A DNA stretch of 64,000 nt from Spirosoma agri. Its GTDB lineage: Bacteria > Bacteroidota > Bacteroidia > Cytophagales > Spirosomataceae. The translations under genes and the position numbers were made by a program. The stretch covers positions 806,001 through 870,000 of the forward strand of contig NZ_JAAGNZ010000002.1 in assembly GCF_010747415.1 (NCBI RefSeq), read 5' to 3'. Shown here in pieces: positions 8,627-16,642 of the stretch. The notes beneath the pieces were generated by a model. It ran no database searches. It was not told the origin of the DNA and saw only the letters and a list, made by a program, of their open reading frames with translations. Position 1 is the stretch's first letter. Each line of letters begins with the position of its first letter.

Positions 8627-9694
8627 ATGAATACACCCATCGAGAGTGGCATTAAACCGGCGATTCAGGAAAAGTTTGAACACCTATGGCATTTGGTTGG
8701 CAACACTCCGATGCTGGAGTTATTTTACACGGATCAGGGGCTACCGCGTTCGCTATACGTCAAGTGTGAGCATTATAACCTGACCGGTAGTATGAAAGAC
8801 CGGATGGCGTTGCATGTACTGCACCAGGCATACCGGCAGGGTCACATACAACCCGGCGATCGTATTGTCGAAGCCACCAGTGGTAGTTCGGGCATTGCTT
8901 TTTCGGCAGTGGGTCGGGCGTTGGGCCATCCCGTCACGATCATCATGCCCGCGGGAATCAGTCAGGAGCGAATCGACATTATCCGAAGCCTGGGGGCTGA
9001 CATCATCCTGTTCACGAAGGAGGAAGGTGGATTTATGGGGGCAATCCGTCGGTCGGAAGACATGGCCGCTGCGAATCCGCGTGTTTTTCTGCCCCGCCAG
9101 TTTGCTAATCAATACAACGCCGAGTCCCACCGGCTGACGACGGGCAAGGAGATCTGGCTACAACTACAAAGCGTTGATATTACGCCCGATGCGTTCGTGG
9201 CGGGTGTTGGTACGGGTGGTACGGTGATGGGTGTTGGTCGATACCTCAAATCCCGCAAGCCCGATATTCGCATCCACCCGCTCGAACCCGCCGAATCGCC
9301 CACGCTGTCGGTAGGTTATAAAAACGGAACACACCGGATCCAGGGCTTTTTTGACGAATTTATTCCGGACATTCTTAAGCTGAACGAACTGGATCGGGTT
9401 GTGCAGGCCAGTGATGGGGATTCGATTCTGGTGGCTCAGAAGCTAGCGCTTCAACTGGGCGTAGCCGTTGGTATTTCGTCGGGCGCCAACCTGATTGGAG
9501 CCATCAATCTTCAGCGCGAAATGGGCTCGGCGGCTCGCGTGGTGACCATCCTGTGCGACAGTAATAAAAAATACCTCAGTACTGACCTCGTGAAAGAGGA
9601 ACCCATAAAACGGGGGTACGTCGCTCCCGATATTGAGTTTACCGATTACCGGCCCATCAGCCGCCTGTTGGTTGGTCGGCCGGGTGTATTCTAA
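8627..9694 (+). CDS. PLP-dependent cysteine synthase-family enzyme
   Basis: This is a fold-type II PLP enzyme related to O-acetylserine sulfhydrylase and the catalytic core of cystathionine beta-synthase. The PLP lysine is in NLTGSMKDRMA (about residue 55). The glycine-rich phosphate loop reads AGVGTGGTVMGVGRYL and the cofactor N1 motif reads GISSGANL. The substrate loop is TSGSSG, where classical enzymes have TSGNTG, so the Asn is replaced by Ser. A C-terminal tail of about 30 residues follows the core. The reaction is probably sulphur or amino-acid beta-replacement, but the altered loop makes the exact substrate uncertain. It is transcribed divergently from the metal efflux operon, with 280 bases between them. 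Confidence 0.8.
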   Translation: MNTPIESGIKPAIQEKFEHLWHLVGNTPMLELFYTDQGLPRSLYVKCEHYNLTGSMKDRMALHVLHQAYRQGHIQPGDRIVEATSGSSGIAFSAVGRALGHPVTIIMPAGISQERIDIIRSLGADIILFTKEEGGFMGAIRRSEDMAAANPRVFLPRQFANQYNAESHRLTTGKEIWLQLQSVDITPDAFVAGVGTGGTVMGVGRYLKSRKPDIRIHPLEPAESPTLSVGYKNGTHRIQGFFDEFIPDILKLNELDRVVQASDGDSILVAQKLALQLGVAVGISSGANLIGAINLQREMGSAARVVTILCDSNKKYLSTDLVKEEPIKRGYVAPDIEFTDYRPISRLLVGRPGVF

Positions 9695-9709
9695 GTCTGC
9701 GAGTAGCGC

Positions 9710-9769
9710 GGGTGGAAACCCGCGAAAGAATTTCAACCCGGATATTTGTGCCTTCGCAGGTTTCCACCC
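9710..9769. repeat. Imperfect palindromic element
   Basis: The arms GGGTGGAAACCCGCGAA (9710-9726) and TTCGCAGGTTTCCACCC (9753-9769) pair with one mismatch around a 26-base loop. It lies directly after the cysteine synthase-like gene and resembles other hairpin elements in this window in design. Confidence 0.75.
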
Positions 9770-9793
9770 ACATTACGTTTACTACATAAAAAG

Positions 9794-9828
9794 AAAAATC
9801 CCCGCCTGTCGGATAGGCGGGGATTTTT
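9794..9828. terminator. Bidirectional rho-independent terminator
   Basis: The stem AAAAATCCCCGCCT / AGGCGGGGATTTTT has 14 perfect pairs and a 7-base loop, with A/T runs on both sides. It separates two convergent genes and can end both transcripts. Confidence 0.9.
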
Positions 9829-9850
9829 ACTGGGAATCAGGTGCAAACCG

Positions 9851-10249
9851 TTAATTTATGGCAACCAGACGACTGGGTGTTGTTGGTTTTTGCGTGGATA
9901 ACGTCACGCTTTGACTCGTAACATCAACGCCATTGGTAATCTCTACTTTGTATACACCATCAGGTAAATCGCTCAAATTCAGTCGGATACGCGATTTGCT
10001 TTCGCCTTTGCCGAGGTGTTTGTTGAAGGCGATCGAACCATCTGGATTTTTCAGGCAAATGTCGACAGCACCGCCGGTTGCTTTATCGAGAGCGATGTTT
10101 AGTTTACCATCGATTGATGTGTAAATACCCGTTTTGTACGTAGCAACAGCAGCCTGACGGCCACCTGGGTTCGTTTCCGCAAATGAAGCGGCAGTGCTAA
10201 CGAAACCTAACGTAAGGGCTAATGCGAGTGATTGGATGAGGGTTTTCAT
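9851..10249 (-). CDS. Small secreted beta-sandwich protein
   Basis: The start chosen is the ATG at 10249, which begins MKTLIQSLALALTLGFVSTAASFAE, a clear signal peptide. The longer reading frame would add 21 residues across the leader region. The mature part of about 105 residues ends in strand-rich sequence with LNLSDLPDGVYKVEITNG. This resembles the beta-sandwich of type IX secretion C-terminal domains, although the protein is little more than that domain. Its role is unknown. A -7 box lies about 60 bases upstream. Confidence 0.7.
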   Translation of the reverse strand: MKTLIQSLALALTLGFVSTAASFAETNPGGRQAAVATYKTGIYTSIDGKLNIALDKATGGAVDICLKNPDGSIAFNKHLGKGESKSRIRLNLSDLPDGVYKVEITNGVDVTSQSVTLSTQKPTTPSRLVAIN

Positions 10250-10309
10250 GGTATGTATGTTTTTTTGTGTTTGTGTAAACGTTAGCCGGGTTATTCCCGA
10301 TTGGTGAAA

Positions 10310-10317
10310 CAAAGATA
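10310..10317 (-). promoter_or_regulatory. Bacteroidota -7 promoter box (TATCTTTG)
   Basis: The minus strand reads TATCTTTG, pointing to the small secreted protein gene, with a predicted leader of about 55 nt. It supports the start at 10249, since a start at 10312 would lie inside the box. Confidence 0.55.
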
Positions 10318-10413
10318 TGGGCAGTAGTTGGTACTATGTATTGCAAACTACCGGAACGGTTATTTTTCTGGATGAGTGGATAAAATGAAGGGCGGCTGAT
10401 TGAATGGCTTTAT

Positions 10414-10522
10414 AAACGTAGCGTGGACTTCCAGTCCGCGAGTCGCAGGCTACGTTGTAGTAAGCTATTTTTTTACTACAACGTAGCCTGCGACTCGCGG
10501 ACTGGAAGTCCACGTTACGTTT
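10414..10522. repeat. 50-bp-arm palindromic element
   Basis: The arms at 10414-10463 and 10473-10522 pair over 50 bases with a single mismatch, around the 9-base loop GCTATTTTT. This is the longest hairpin in the window. It lies between the secreted protein gene and the SDR gene. It carries no open reading frame and no U-tract, so it looks like a non-autonomous palindromic mobile element. Confidence 0.9.
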
Positions 10523-10559
10523 GCAAAGGGTGTCCTGGTGATCGTCGTTTGGTCGTTAA

Positions 10560-11363
10560 TCAACGCGTTAGCAGTCCGGCATCCAGCACAAACTGCGAGC
10601 CAGTTATGTAGCGGGCTTTGTCGGAAGCCAGATAAAGTACCATGCTGGACACGTCCTCCGGTTCAACCCACGGAACGGGCAATAGATTGCCCGCCGAGCG
10701 TTCGGCAATTTCCTGCGTCGTGGTTCCTTCCAGTTCGGCCAGCCCATCGTTCATGGGCGTGTTGACACCCGTTGGATGGATTGAGTTGACCCGGATTGTG
10801 TGTGGAGCCAGTTCAATAGCCCACGATTTGGTTAAGCCGACCAGCCCCCATTTGGAAGCCGCATAATGACTCAGACGATTCATGCCCCGCAGTCCGGCAA
10901 TGGATGAATTGTTGATGATCACGCCCGATTGCTGCTTGATCATAACCGGGATGATGTGTTTAGCGACCAGCCAGGCTCCTTTCAGGTTGATGTCGAGCAT
11001 GGCGTCCCATTCCTCTTCGGGTAGTTCGTGGGCTAGTCCGTAGGCGCAGATTCCGGCATTGTTGAACAGAATATCGATACGCCCAAATTGATCGACGGCT
11101 GCATCGACGGCCCGTTTCACGTCTTCGTTCCGCCGAACGTCACCCTGCGCGGTCAGACACGAAACGCCAAGGGCCTCTACCGCATGCTTCAACGAGTCGA
11201 GTTCGGTTTCCGAGCCGAGCGTATAACCGGGATAGGCCAGCGGTTTAGCCAGATCGAACGCGACGATAGACGCGCCTTCGGTAGCCAGTGCTAGTGCTAC
11301 CGCCCGCCCCTGACCGTGAGCCGCGCCGGTGATGAAAGCTACCTGCCCTTGAAAATCAGCCAT
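10560..11363 (-). CDS. SDR-family NAD(P)-dependent oxidoreductase, mycofactocin-coupled type
   Basis: This is a classical short-chain dehydrogenase of 267 residues. The nucleotide loop reads TGAAHGQGRAVALAL, the structural NNAG motif is present, and the active site has NNSS, then YAASK (Tyr and Lys). An insertion after strand 2 (residues about 42-62, PLAYPGYTLGSETELDSL) resembles that of carveol-type SDRs grouped as mycofactocin-coupled enzymes, which hold NAD tightly. No mycofactocin biosynthesis gene is in view. Its ATG overlaps the TAA of the AhpD-like gene by one base, so the two are translationally coupled. Confidence 0.85.
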   Translation of the reverse strand: MADFQGQVAFITGAAHGQGRAVALALATEGASIVAFDLAKPLAYPGYTLGSETELDSLKHAVEALGVSCLTAQGDVRRNEDVKRAVDAAVDQFGRIDILFNNAGICAYGLAHELPEEEWDAMLDINLKGAWLVAKHIIPVMIKQQSGVIINNSSIAGLRGMNRLSHYAASKWGLVGLTKSWAIELAPHTIRVNSIHPTGVNTPMNDGLAELEGTTTQEIAERSAGNLLPVPWVEPEDVSSMVLYLASDKARYITGSQFVLDAGLLTR

Positions 11364-11911
11364 TAGGGTTGGGGTTGTTGGGTGAGAGGTAGATAGGGGT
11401 AGAGGTACTCATCAATAGTCACGTCCAGCACGTTGTTGAATACGTTCGTGGCAATCATTTGCCCGGCAAACGCAACCAGTACGACAAGTTCCGGCTCGGT
11501 ATACCGCTCGGCAATGGGATCATAAAGATCATCCGGAACCTCACCCTTATGCACCGCAATGGCACTCCCGAAGTTGATAACGGCCTGTTCGTGGTTCGTC
11601 AGCTGCAAATTGTCGGGTTGTTCGCCATTGTCGATAATGATCCGTCGGAAAAAGGTAGTACACAGCGGGCAGTTCGATCCCTCCGAAATCGCATGGGCGA
11701 ATAGATAAGCCAGCCGACCGCCCAGTATTTTCTTCACGTCTTCGTAGAGCGGATACCACTGCATATACACCTGGAAAGACAGCAGTGAGCGACCCAGCGT
11801 GGCTTTCATGTTCGTGATGCGACTACCAGGGTAATCATTGACGTGTGCGTCGAAGGCCGCCTGTATATCGGGCGTTACTTCACTGGCGGGTAGGGGCGTG
11901 ATACGGGGCAT
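11363..11911 (-). CDS. Carboxymuconolactone decarboxylase/AhpD-like protein
   Basis: The 182-residue helical protein carries the AhpD-type motif SEGSNCPLCTTFFRR, with the two Cys in a CxxC that in AhpD does thiol redox chemistry. The surrounding helices (LGGRLAYLFAHAISEG and LVVLVAFAGQMIATN) fit the CMD fold. It is the first of a tight pair with the SDR dehydrogenase. Together they could form a small oxidative module acting on an alcohol or peroxide, which is inference from context. The DUF4395 gene lies just upstream. Confidence 0.8.
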   Translation of the reverse strand: MPRITPLPASEVTPDIQAAFDAHVNDYPGSRITNMKATLGRSLLSFQVYMQWYPLYEDVKKILGGRLAYLFAHAISEGSNCPLCTTFFRRIIIDNGEQPDNLQLTNHEQAVINFGSAIAVHKGEVPDDLYDPIAERYTEPELVVLVAFAGQMIATNVFNNVLDVTIDEYLYPYLPLTQQPQP

Positions 11912-11920
11912 AAGAACTGC

Positions 11921-12394
11921 TTAGCGAATGAGTTTGCTTCGTTTCAGGATCGTGTATACATAACAACCGGCGCAAATACCGGCCAGCAATTCCAGTGCTG
12001 CGAAAATAAGCAGTACACTCGTTAGAATCAGGGTATTGATGCCTATTGCGTGCAAGATCAGCATTGCCGTGGTGAATACCATACCGACGCCAGCCGCAAA
12101 CCGTTTGGGAGCCTGGTCGATGGGGCGAACCGGAAAGTTCAGCCCCTTCACAACAGCATCGCTCAGTTGCGCCAGTGGACTAAATTTTCCGTAGTCGAAC
12201 GCCCGCAGTGCAAAGTCAACGGTCAGAAAAAGTGGTAGTAGCCAATACGAGGTAACGATGTAGGCAATGCCCGTCAGCAGGACAAAAAAGGCGATCGTCC
12301 GTACTTTGTTCTCATTGATTTTTACCCCGTCCACGGGGCAATCCAGTTCGGTTTGGAATTGATTTAGATAGGTCTGAATGCCTGTATTTTTCAT
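11921..12394 (-). CDS. DUF4395 membrane protein
   Basis: The protein of 157 residues has a cytoplasmic start with CPVDGVKINENKVR, two pairs of membrane helices, and the linking motif GLNFPVRPIDQAPKRFAAGVG. The last helix ends in CAGCYVY, a possible redox-active CxxC. This is the pattern of DUF4395. The ATG at 12394 is preferred over a GTG two codons earlier. The function is unknown; thiol chemistry at the membrane is suggested by the paired cysteines. It precedes the AhpD-like gene by 9 bases, so they are probably one operon. Confidence 0.8.
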   Translation of the reverse strand: MKNTGIQTYLNQFQTELDCPVDGVKINENKVRTIAFFVLLTGIAYIVTSYWLLPLFLTVDFALRAFDYGKFSPLAQLSDAVVKGLNFPVRPIDQAPKRFAAGVGMVFTTAMLILHAIGINTLILTSVLLIFAALELLAGICAGCYVYTILKRSKLIR

Positions 12395-12409
12395 GTTCAC
12401 GTTGTCTGT

Positions 12410-13600
12410 TTATAAGTGACTGAGTCGTTCAGCAGCTTCCCGTAGAATGGCGTCGTCTTTGGCGAAGCAGAACCGCAACACCCGGTAATCGTTTTTCTGC
12501 TTGTAAAACACCGAAACCGGAATTGAAGCAACCCCAATTTCCTTCGTGAGCCGTACCGCCAGTTCGTAATCCGGTTCGTCCGTAATGTCAGCGTAAGAAA
12601 CGGTCTGAAAAAAACTGCCCTCCGCCGGGTTGAACCGGAAGCGAGACTGACGCAGACCATCCAGAAACAGATCGCGCTTTCGCTGGTAAAAGTCGGGTAG
12701 CTGTCGATAGTGACCGGGATTCTGTAAGTAATCGGCCAGTGCGTACTGAATAGGCGTAACTGTGCTGAATGTCAGGTATTGATGGATCTTTCGAAACTCG
12801 GTGGTCAGTGCTTTGGGTGCTAGACAATAGCCGACTTTCCAGCCGGTAATGTGGAATGTCTTTCCGAATGAACCAACCACAAACGTCCGTTCCTGCAACG
12901 TCGGATGCGTCATTAGCGAATGATGAACCCGGCCATCGAACAGAATGTGTTCATACACTTCGTCGCTTACAACCCAGATATCCCGATCGTGAACCAGGTC
13001 GGCCAGTTGCTGAATATCGTCCGCTGTCCAGACGCGGCCGGTCGGATTGTGGGGCGTATTGACCAGAATCAACCGGGTCTTATCTGTGATTTTGTGACTT
13101 ACTTCCTGCCAGTCGATGGTGTAGTCGGACGCATTGGCGATAGACGAATCCACCTCAGACGGCGTCAACGTCACGAAGACCGGAATGCCGCCGTTTAGTT
13201 CAATGGCCGGAACGTAGCTATCATAAGCGGGCTCAAACACAATGACTTCGTCGCCGGGCCGCACTACCGCCGTGATGGCCGCAAAGAGGGCCTCCGTCGC
13301 ACCCGACGTAACCGTCACTTCCGAATCGGGGTCATAGGCAACAGCATACTGCTCCAGGGCTTTCTGCGCCAGGGCTTCACGCAGGGCCGGAACGCCTGTC
13401 ATGGGCGCATATTGGTTGAACCCCTTGCGCAGGTAGCGCTCCACCAGCGACACCAGTTCGGGCGAACAATCGAAACCCGGAAACCCCTGCGAGAGATTAA
13501 TGGCTCCCGTTTCAGCCGCCAGCTTCGACATGACGGTGAAAATAGTGGTGCCAACAGCGGGTAATTTCGATTGAAGACTCGGCCTGAATGTCGTGTTCAT
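12410..13600 (-). CDS. Methionine/aromatic aminotransferase (YbdL/MtnE-like)
   Basis: This is a class I/II PLP aminotransferase. The PLP lysine lies in SFGKTFHITGWKVGY; NTPHNPTGRVW contains the Asn that contacts the cofactor, and VVSDEVYEHILF the Asp and Tyr. The sequence is closest to methionine aminotransferases such as YbdL, which transaminate the methionine salvage product KMTB. A TTG at 13621 in the same frame touches the stop of the next upstream gene. The ATG at 13600 starts the conserved MNTTFRPSLQSKLP segment and is preferred. It lies 15 bases ahead of the DUF4395 gene in the same direction. Confidence 0.85.
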   Translation of the reverse strand: MNTTFRPSLQSKLPAVGTTIFTVMSKLAAETGAINLSQGFPGFDCSPELVSLVERYLRKGFNQYAPMTGVPALREALAQKALEQYAVAYDPDSEVTVTSGATEALFAAITAVVRPGDEVIVFEPAYDSYVPAIELNGGIPVFVTLTPSEVDSSIANASDYTIDWQEVSHKITDKTRLILVNTPHNPTGRVWTADDIQQLADLVHDRDIWVVSDEVYEHILFDGRVHHSLMTHPTLQERTFVVGSFGKTFHITGWKVGYCLAPKALTTEFRKIHQYLTFSTVTPIQYALADYLQNPGHYRQLPDFYQRKRDLFLDGLRQSRFRFNPAEGSFFQTVSYADITDEPDYELAVRLTKEIGVASIPVSVFYKQKNDYRVLRFCFAKDDAILREAAERLSHL

Positions 13601-13621
13601 GAATGGGTTGGTTGATGTCAA

Positions 13622-13891
13622 TTAGGGTAGTAGCTCGTGGAGTGATAGCTGAATGAGTTGCAGATACGGCTCCAACTCGTTGGTCGTCGACAGTACGCGC
13701 AGTACCATAACATCAAAGTGCCGCTGACAAATCCATAGTTCCACAAAAAGCGCATCAACAGCATACAGATGAATCCAGAAATCAGGAATGCGTCTGGTCT
13801 GGAGTGGTTTCCCCTGCCTCCATACGGTATCGATCTGCTCTTGATACGTTAGGTTGTAGAAATGAGTCGATCGATTCTGATTGCTTTGCAT
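13622..13891 (-). CDS. Small conserved hypothetical protein
   Basis: An 89-residue protein rich in aromatic residues (FYNLTYQEQIDTVWRQGK, then DFWIHLYAVDALFVELW). It has no signal peptide and no membrane helix. It is packed between the DUF1684 gene (15 bases upstream) and the aminotransferase gene, in the same direction, so it is likely translated. I do not recognise a family. Confidence 0.6.
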   Translation of the reverse strand: MQSNQNRSTHFYNLTYQEQIDTVWRQGKPLQTRRIPDFWIHLYAVDALFVELWICQRHFDVMVLRVLSTTNELEPYLQLIQLSLHELLP

Positions 13892-13906
13892 ACGATAAGC
13901 CGTTGA

Positions 13907-14830
13907 TCAATGGTCTCCGTATCGTTTTTCGCCAGCTGTAACGGCCAGTGCCAGTTTGTTCTGCTTCGGGGGCAACGGGCAGGTCGCGTAAGGGGTAAAG
14001 GCGCAGGGCGGATTGATTGCCTGGTTGAAGTCAAGCGTGGTTATGCCATCCGGTCCTGGTTTATCCGCGTACAGGAACCGCCCCGATCCGTAACTGTCGT
14101 GGGCGTTGGTCGCATCACCAAACAGGATAAATAATTTCTTGCCTTCGCCAACGGCATCCAGCCGGTAGGTTTTACCCGCTCGCTCAAAAACAAGCGTACC
14201 GGCTAGTGGCTGCTGGGACGTGAGGCCAAGCACATCCAGAATGGGAATCGTTTTCGGGACCGAAGGGGTTTCGACGCGCGCTTTCACCTGCCAGCTTTCA
14301 TCGACCGGAAAGCGGTTGACGCCGTGAAACTCACTCAGGTAAGGACTTTTCAGGTCGCGCATCCGAACGCCGTATTTGTCGCCCCGCTTGATAATGAGCC
14401 ATCGCAACGAACCGTGTGCCAATGTCGCTGGTTTATCGTTCGGGCTAAAAACAACGGTGGACTCGGTAAGCACTTTTCCGTCTGCCGACACATCAACTCC
14501 CTGGTTCGGCACAAACCGTACTTCGCCTTTATCAAGGTAAAGGGTCCCCAAGCTAGCCGGAGCGTCGTCCGTTGGGAACGATACATCGAAACCCGAGCCT
14601 CGACCCAGCGCGTTTTTACCGGCCTTTAACCAGACCAGACCTACCAGATTGAGCCAGCCGTTTTCACTTTTCAGCGACGTGATGCGTTCCTGATGCCAGG
14701 CGTCAATCTTTTCCCGATAGGCCGGATCGTCGGCAACGCGAAAGCCAGCGGTGAGTAAAATCGCCAGTAGGCATAGAGTGACCGACCAGTGTAATGATGT
14801 TATTCTTTTAGTAGAGTCGCCATTTCTCAT
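13907..14830 (-). CDS. DUF1684 protein, membrane-anchored or secreted
   Basis: The start at 14830 (MRNGDSTKRITSLHWSVTL) leads into an N-terminal hydrophobic segment (LCLLAILLTAGF). An earlier ATG at 14860 is possible; the frame continues further upstream but into a palindromic repeat. The body matches DUF1684: it contains GWLNLVGLVWLKAGKN near the start, and the C-terminal block YGSGRFLYADKPG followed by NPPCAFTPYATCPLPP. The two Cys of that block are typical. The biochemical role is not established. Confidence 0.82.
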   Translation of the reverse strand: MRNGDSTKRITSLHWSVTLCLLAILLTAGFRVADDPAYREKIDAWHQERITSLKSENGWLNLVGLVWLKAGKNALGRGSGFDVSFPTDDAPASLGTLYLDKGEVRFVPNQGVDVSADGKVLTESTVVFSPNDKPATLAHGSLRWLIIKRGDKYGVRMRDLKSPYLSEFHGVNRFPVDESWQVKARVETPSVPKTIPILDVLGLTSQQPLAGTLVFERAGKTYRLDAVGEGKKLFILFGDATNAHDSYGSGRFLYADKPGPDGITTLDFNQAINPPCAFTPYATCPLPPKQNKLALAVTAGEKRYGDH

Positions 14831-14875
14831 CTTTACTAATGTGTTGATTTGATAGTTCATAATATTCAGATTATT

Positions 14876-14933
14876 GTAGAGACCGGTCGGAATGCCGCAC
14901 CGGCGGTGATGCGGCATTCCGACCGGTTTCTAC
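14876..14933. repeat. Palindromic element (24-bp arms)
   Basis: The arms at 14876-14899 and 14910-14933 pair with one mismatch around a 10-base loop. Parts of the same sequence (GTAGAGACCGGTC and GCGGCATTCC) recur at 28171-28200. It sits between the fatty acid hydroxylase and DUF1684 genes. Confidence 0.85.
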
Positions 14934-14934
14934 G

Positions 14935-16149
14935 TTATACACTTTTCCCATATACAAGCCGGAAATAGCGTTTCTGGATAAGTGAAAAATAGACCCAGAG
15001 CGACAGCCCGCCGATATAGGCCAGGATTACGAGCATAGGGTAACCCAGTGTTAGGTACAAGCCCAGCCAAAGCACGACCAACCGGCCAATTTCCGGGTAT
15101 ACTACCCACTGCCGCTGTTCCAGAAGCGCTCCACAATTTACGAGTGTGAACAGAATAAATAAGGTCGTTATGATCTTGAGCGGAACCGATACGTAATCTT
15201 CAAAAAGCAGGTAGCAGAAGAGTATAAGAAGTATGCCCGTCAGCTGCCCGACAACGTAACCCCGGAACCGTCGACTGGTCGATCGTACGGAGGAGCGCAA
15301 CAAAAGTCTGTCCGCCAGCCCATCGCGAATGGTCGGATCGACCGCGTCGGGTTTGTCGAATAACAGCCTGACCTTTGCGCGGAGACCGGGCGTTCGACGG
15401 GCCTGTTCAAGCAGTTCGAGCAGGAAGTGAAAATGCTGCCAGAGAAAACTATGACTGTCGAGCTGTTTGGTCAGACCGTACACGGCTTCCTCCTGCTCTT
15501 CGACGAATGTGCCAAAGAGCTTATCCCAGAAAATAAAGACATCGCCGTAGTTTTTGTCCAGATACTCGGGATTGCTCGCGTGGTGAACCCGGTGGTGCGA
15601 CGGGGTGACGAACACATATTCGAGCCAGCCCAGCTTGCCGACGGTGCGGGTATGGATAAAAAATGGATACAACCCATGAACCAGTAACATGGTCGTGATC
15701 ATTTCGGCGGGAAAACCGATAACGGGTAAGATCGACCAGAAACCCGTTCTGACCAATGCCTGGAAGACCGTGATCCGGGCCGAGACGGTATAGTTAAAGT
15801 CTTCGCTCTGGTGATGGACGACGTGCACCGCCCAGAACACGTTAATTTCGTGAGCTAGTCGATGATACCAGTACCACACAAAATCGGTGGCGATGAGCAA
15901 CCCAATCCAGCCTAGGGCACTGGCTTTAATGTCGAAAAGTGCGTAGTGCCGGTGCAGGTAGTCATATACGAAATAGAATGCTCCAACGGTAAAACTATCG
16001 ATCAATCGTTCAGCAATGCCGACGTTCAGGTTGGCAACCGAATTGTTGAAGGTGAAATATTTTTTCTTCTGCCATCGGGCAACGAGATATTCCGCTCCCA
16101 TAAAAAACAGGAACAGTGGAACGGCAAAGGCAATCCAGTTAATCTCCAT
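14935..16149 (-). CDS. Fatty acid hydroxylase/sterol desaturase-family membrane protein
   Basis: This is an integral membrane di-iron oxygenase that hydroxylates or desaturates lipids. The histidine clusters are WYWYHRLAHE, VHVVHHQSEDF and HHRVHHASNPEYLDKNYG. At 404 residues it is longer than simple sterol desaturases: a C-terminal block adds several extra membrane helices (from about residue 300). That architecture resembles alkylglycerol monooxygenase-like proteins. The substrate is unknown. The stop codon lies two bases from a palindromic element. Confidence 0.87.
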   Translation of the reverse strand: MEINWIAFAVPLFLFFMGAEYLVARWQKKKYFTFNNSVANLNVGIAERLIDSFTVGAFYFVYDYLHRHYALFDIKASALGWIGLLIATDFVWYWYHRLAHEINVFWAVHVVHHQSEDFNYTVSARITVFQALVRTGFWSILPVIGFPAEMITTMLLVHGLYPFFIHTRTVGKLGWLEYVFVTPSHHRVHHASNPEYLDKNYGDVFIFWDKLFGTFVEEQEEAVYGLTKQLDSHSFLWQHFHFLLELLEQARRTPGLRAKVRLLFDKPDAVDPTIRDGLADRLLLRSSVRSTSRRFRGYVVGQLTGILLILFCYLLFEDYVSVPLKIITTLFILFTLVNCGALLEQRQWVVYPEIGRLVVLWLGLYLTLGYPMLVILAYIGGLSLWVYFSLIQKRYFRLVYGKSV

Positions 16150-16642
16150 ACGCGGTTTTTACTACTCGTCTGCTACGTTGTTCGATGCTGAATGCTGATA
16201 GCACCACGCTCTTCTTTTTCGCTCTGTTCGCTCATCAACTGGCGGGAACAAACGCGAATAGGGGGCCAGAAAAACGAGTAAATGTTATTTAGTCGATAGG
16301 TTAAGTAGATTTATTTATTGTATGTTGGTCGTTTTGCTGCAAACTTATTGGTTTTTGACTACGAAGCAACGGCGCACTCCCTTTTTTTACAGCTAGCGAG
16401 TTGATTTCATGGTAAATAGACTTTTGTGTATGTATTATTGGATAATAGATTGGCGACGCTACGGGTAGCTCATTAATTTACTAGGCGTACTGATCACAAA
16501 AAACACGGAATAAATTACCGGCAATCTGACAACCGTTGGAACTTGCCCTGTTCAATACGACTACTACTAGTACTGGATTTGCCGGGTCATGTTGTTCCTT
16601 TTATCGCGGGCTCGTTGAAAAGCCTATTCTACATAGCACACT
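16150..16642. other. Intergenic region between divergent genes
   Basis: These 493 bases separate the fatty acid hydroxylase and response regulator genes, which are transcribed away from each other. It is AT-rich in the middle. I see no open reading frame, RNA gene or clear TAnnTTTG box; TAGACTTTTG near 16415 is a weak promoter candidate. Confidence 0.3.
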
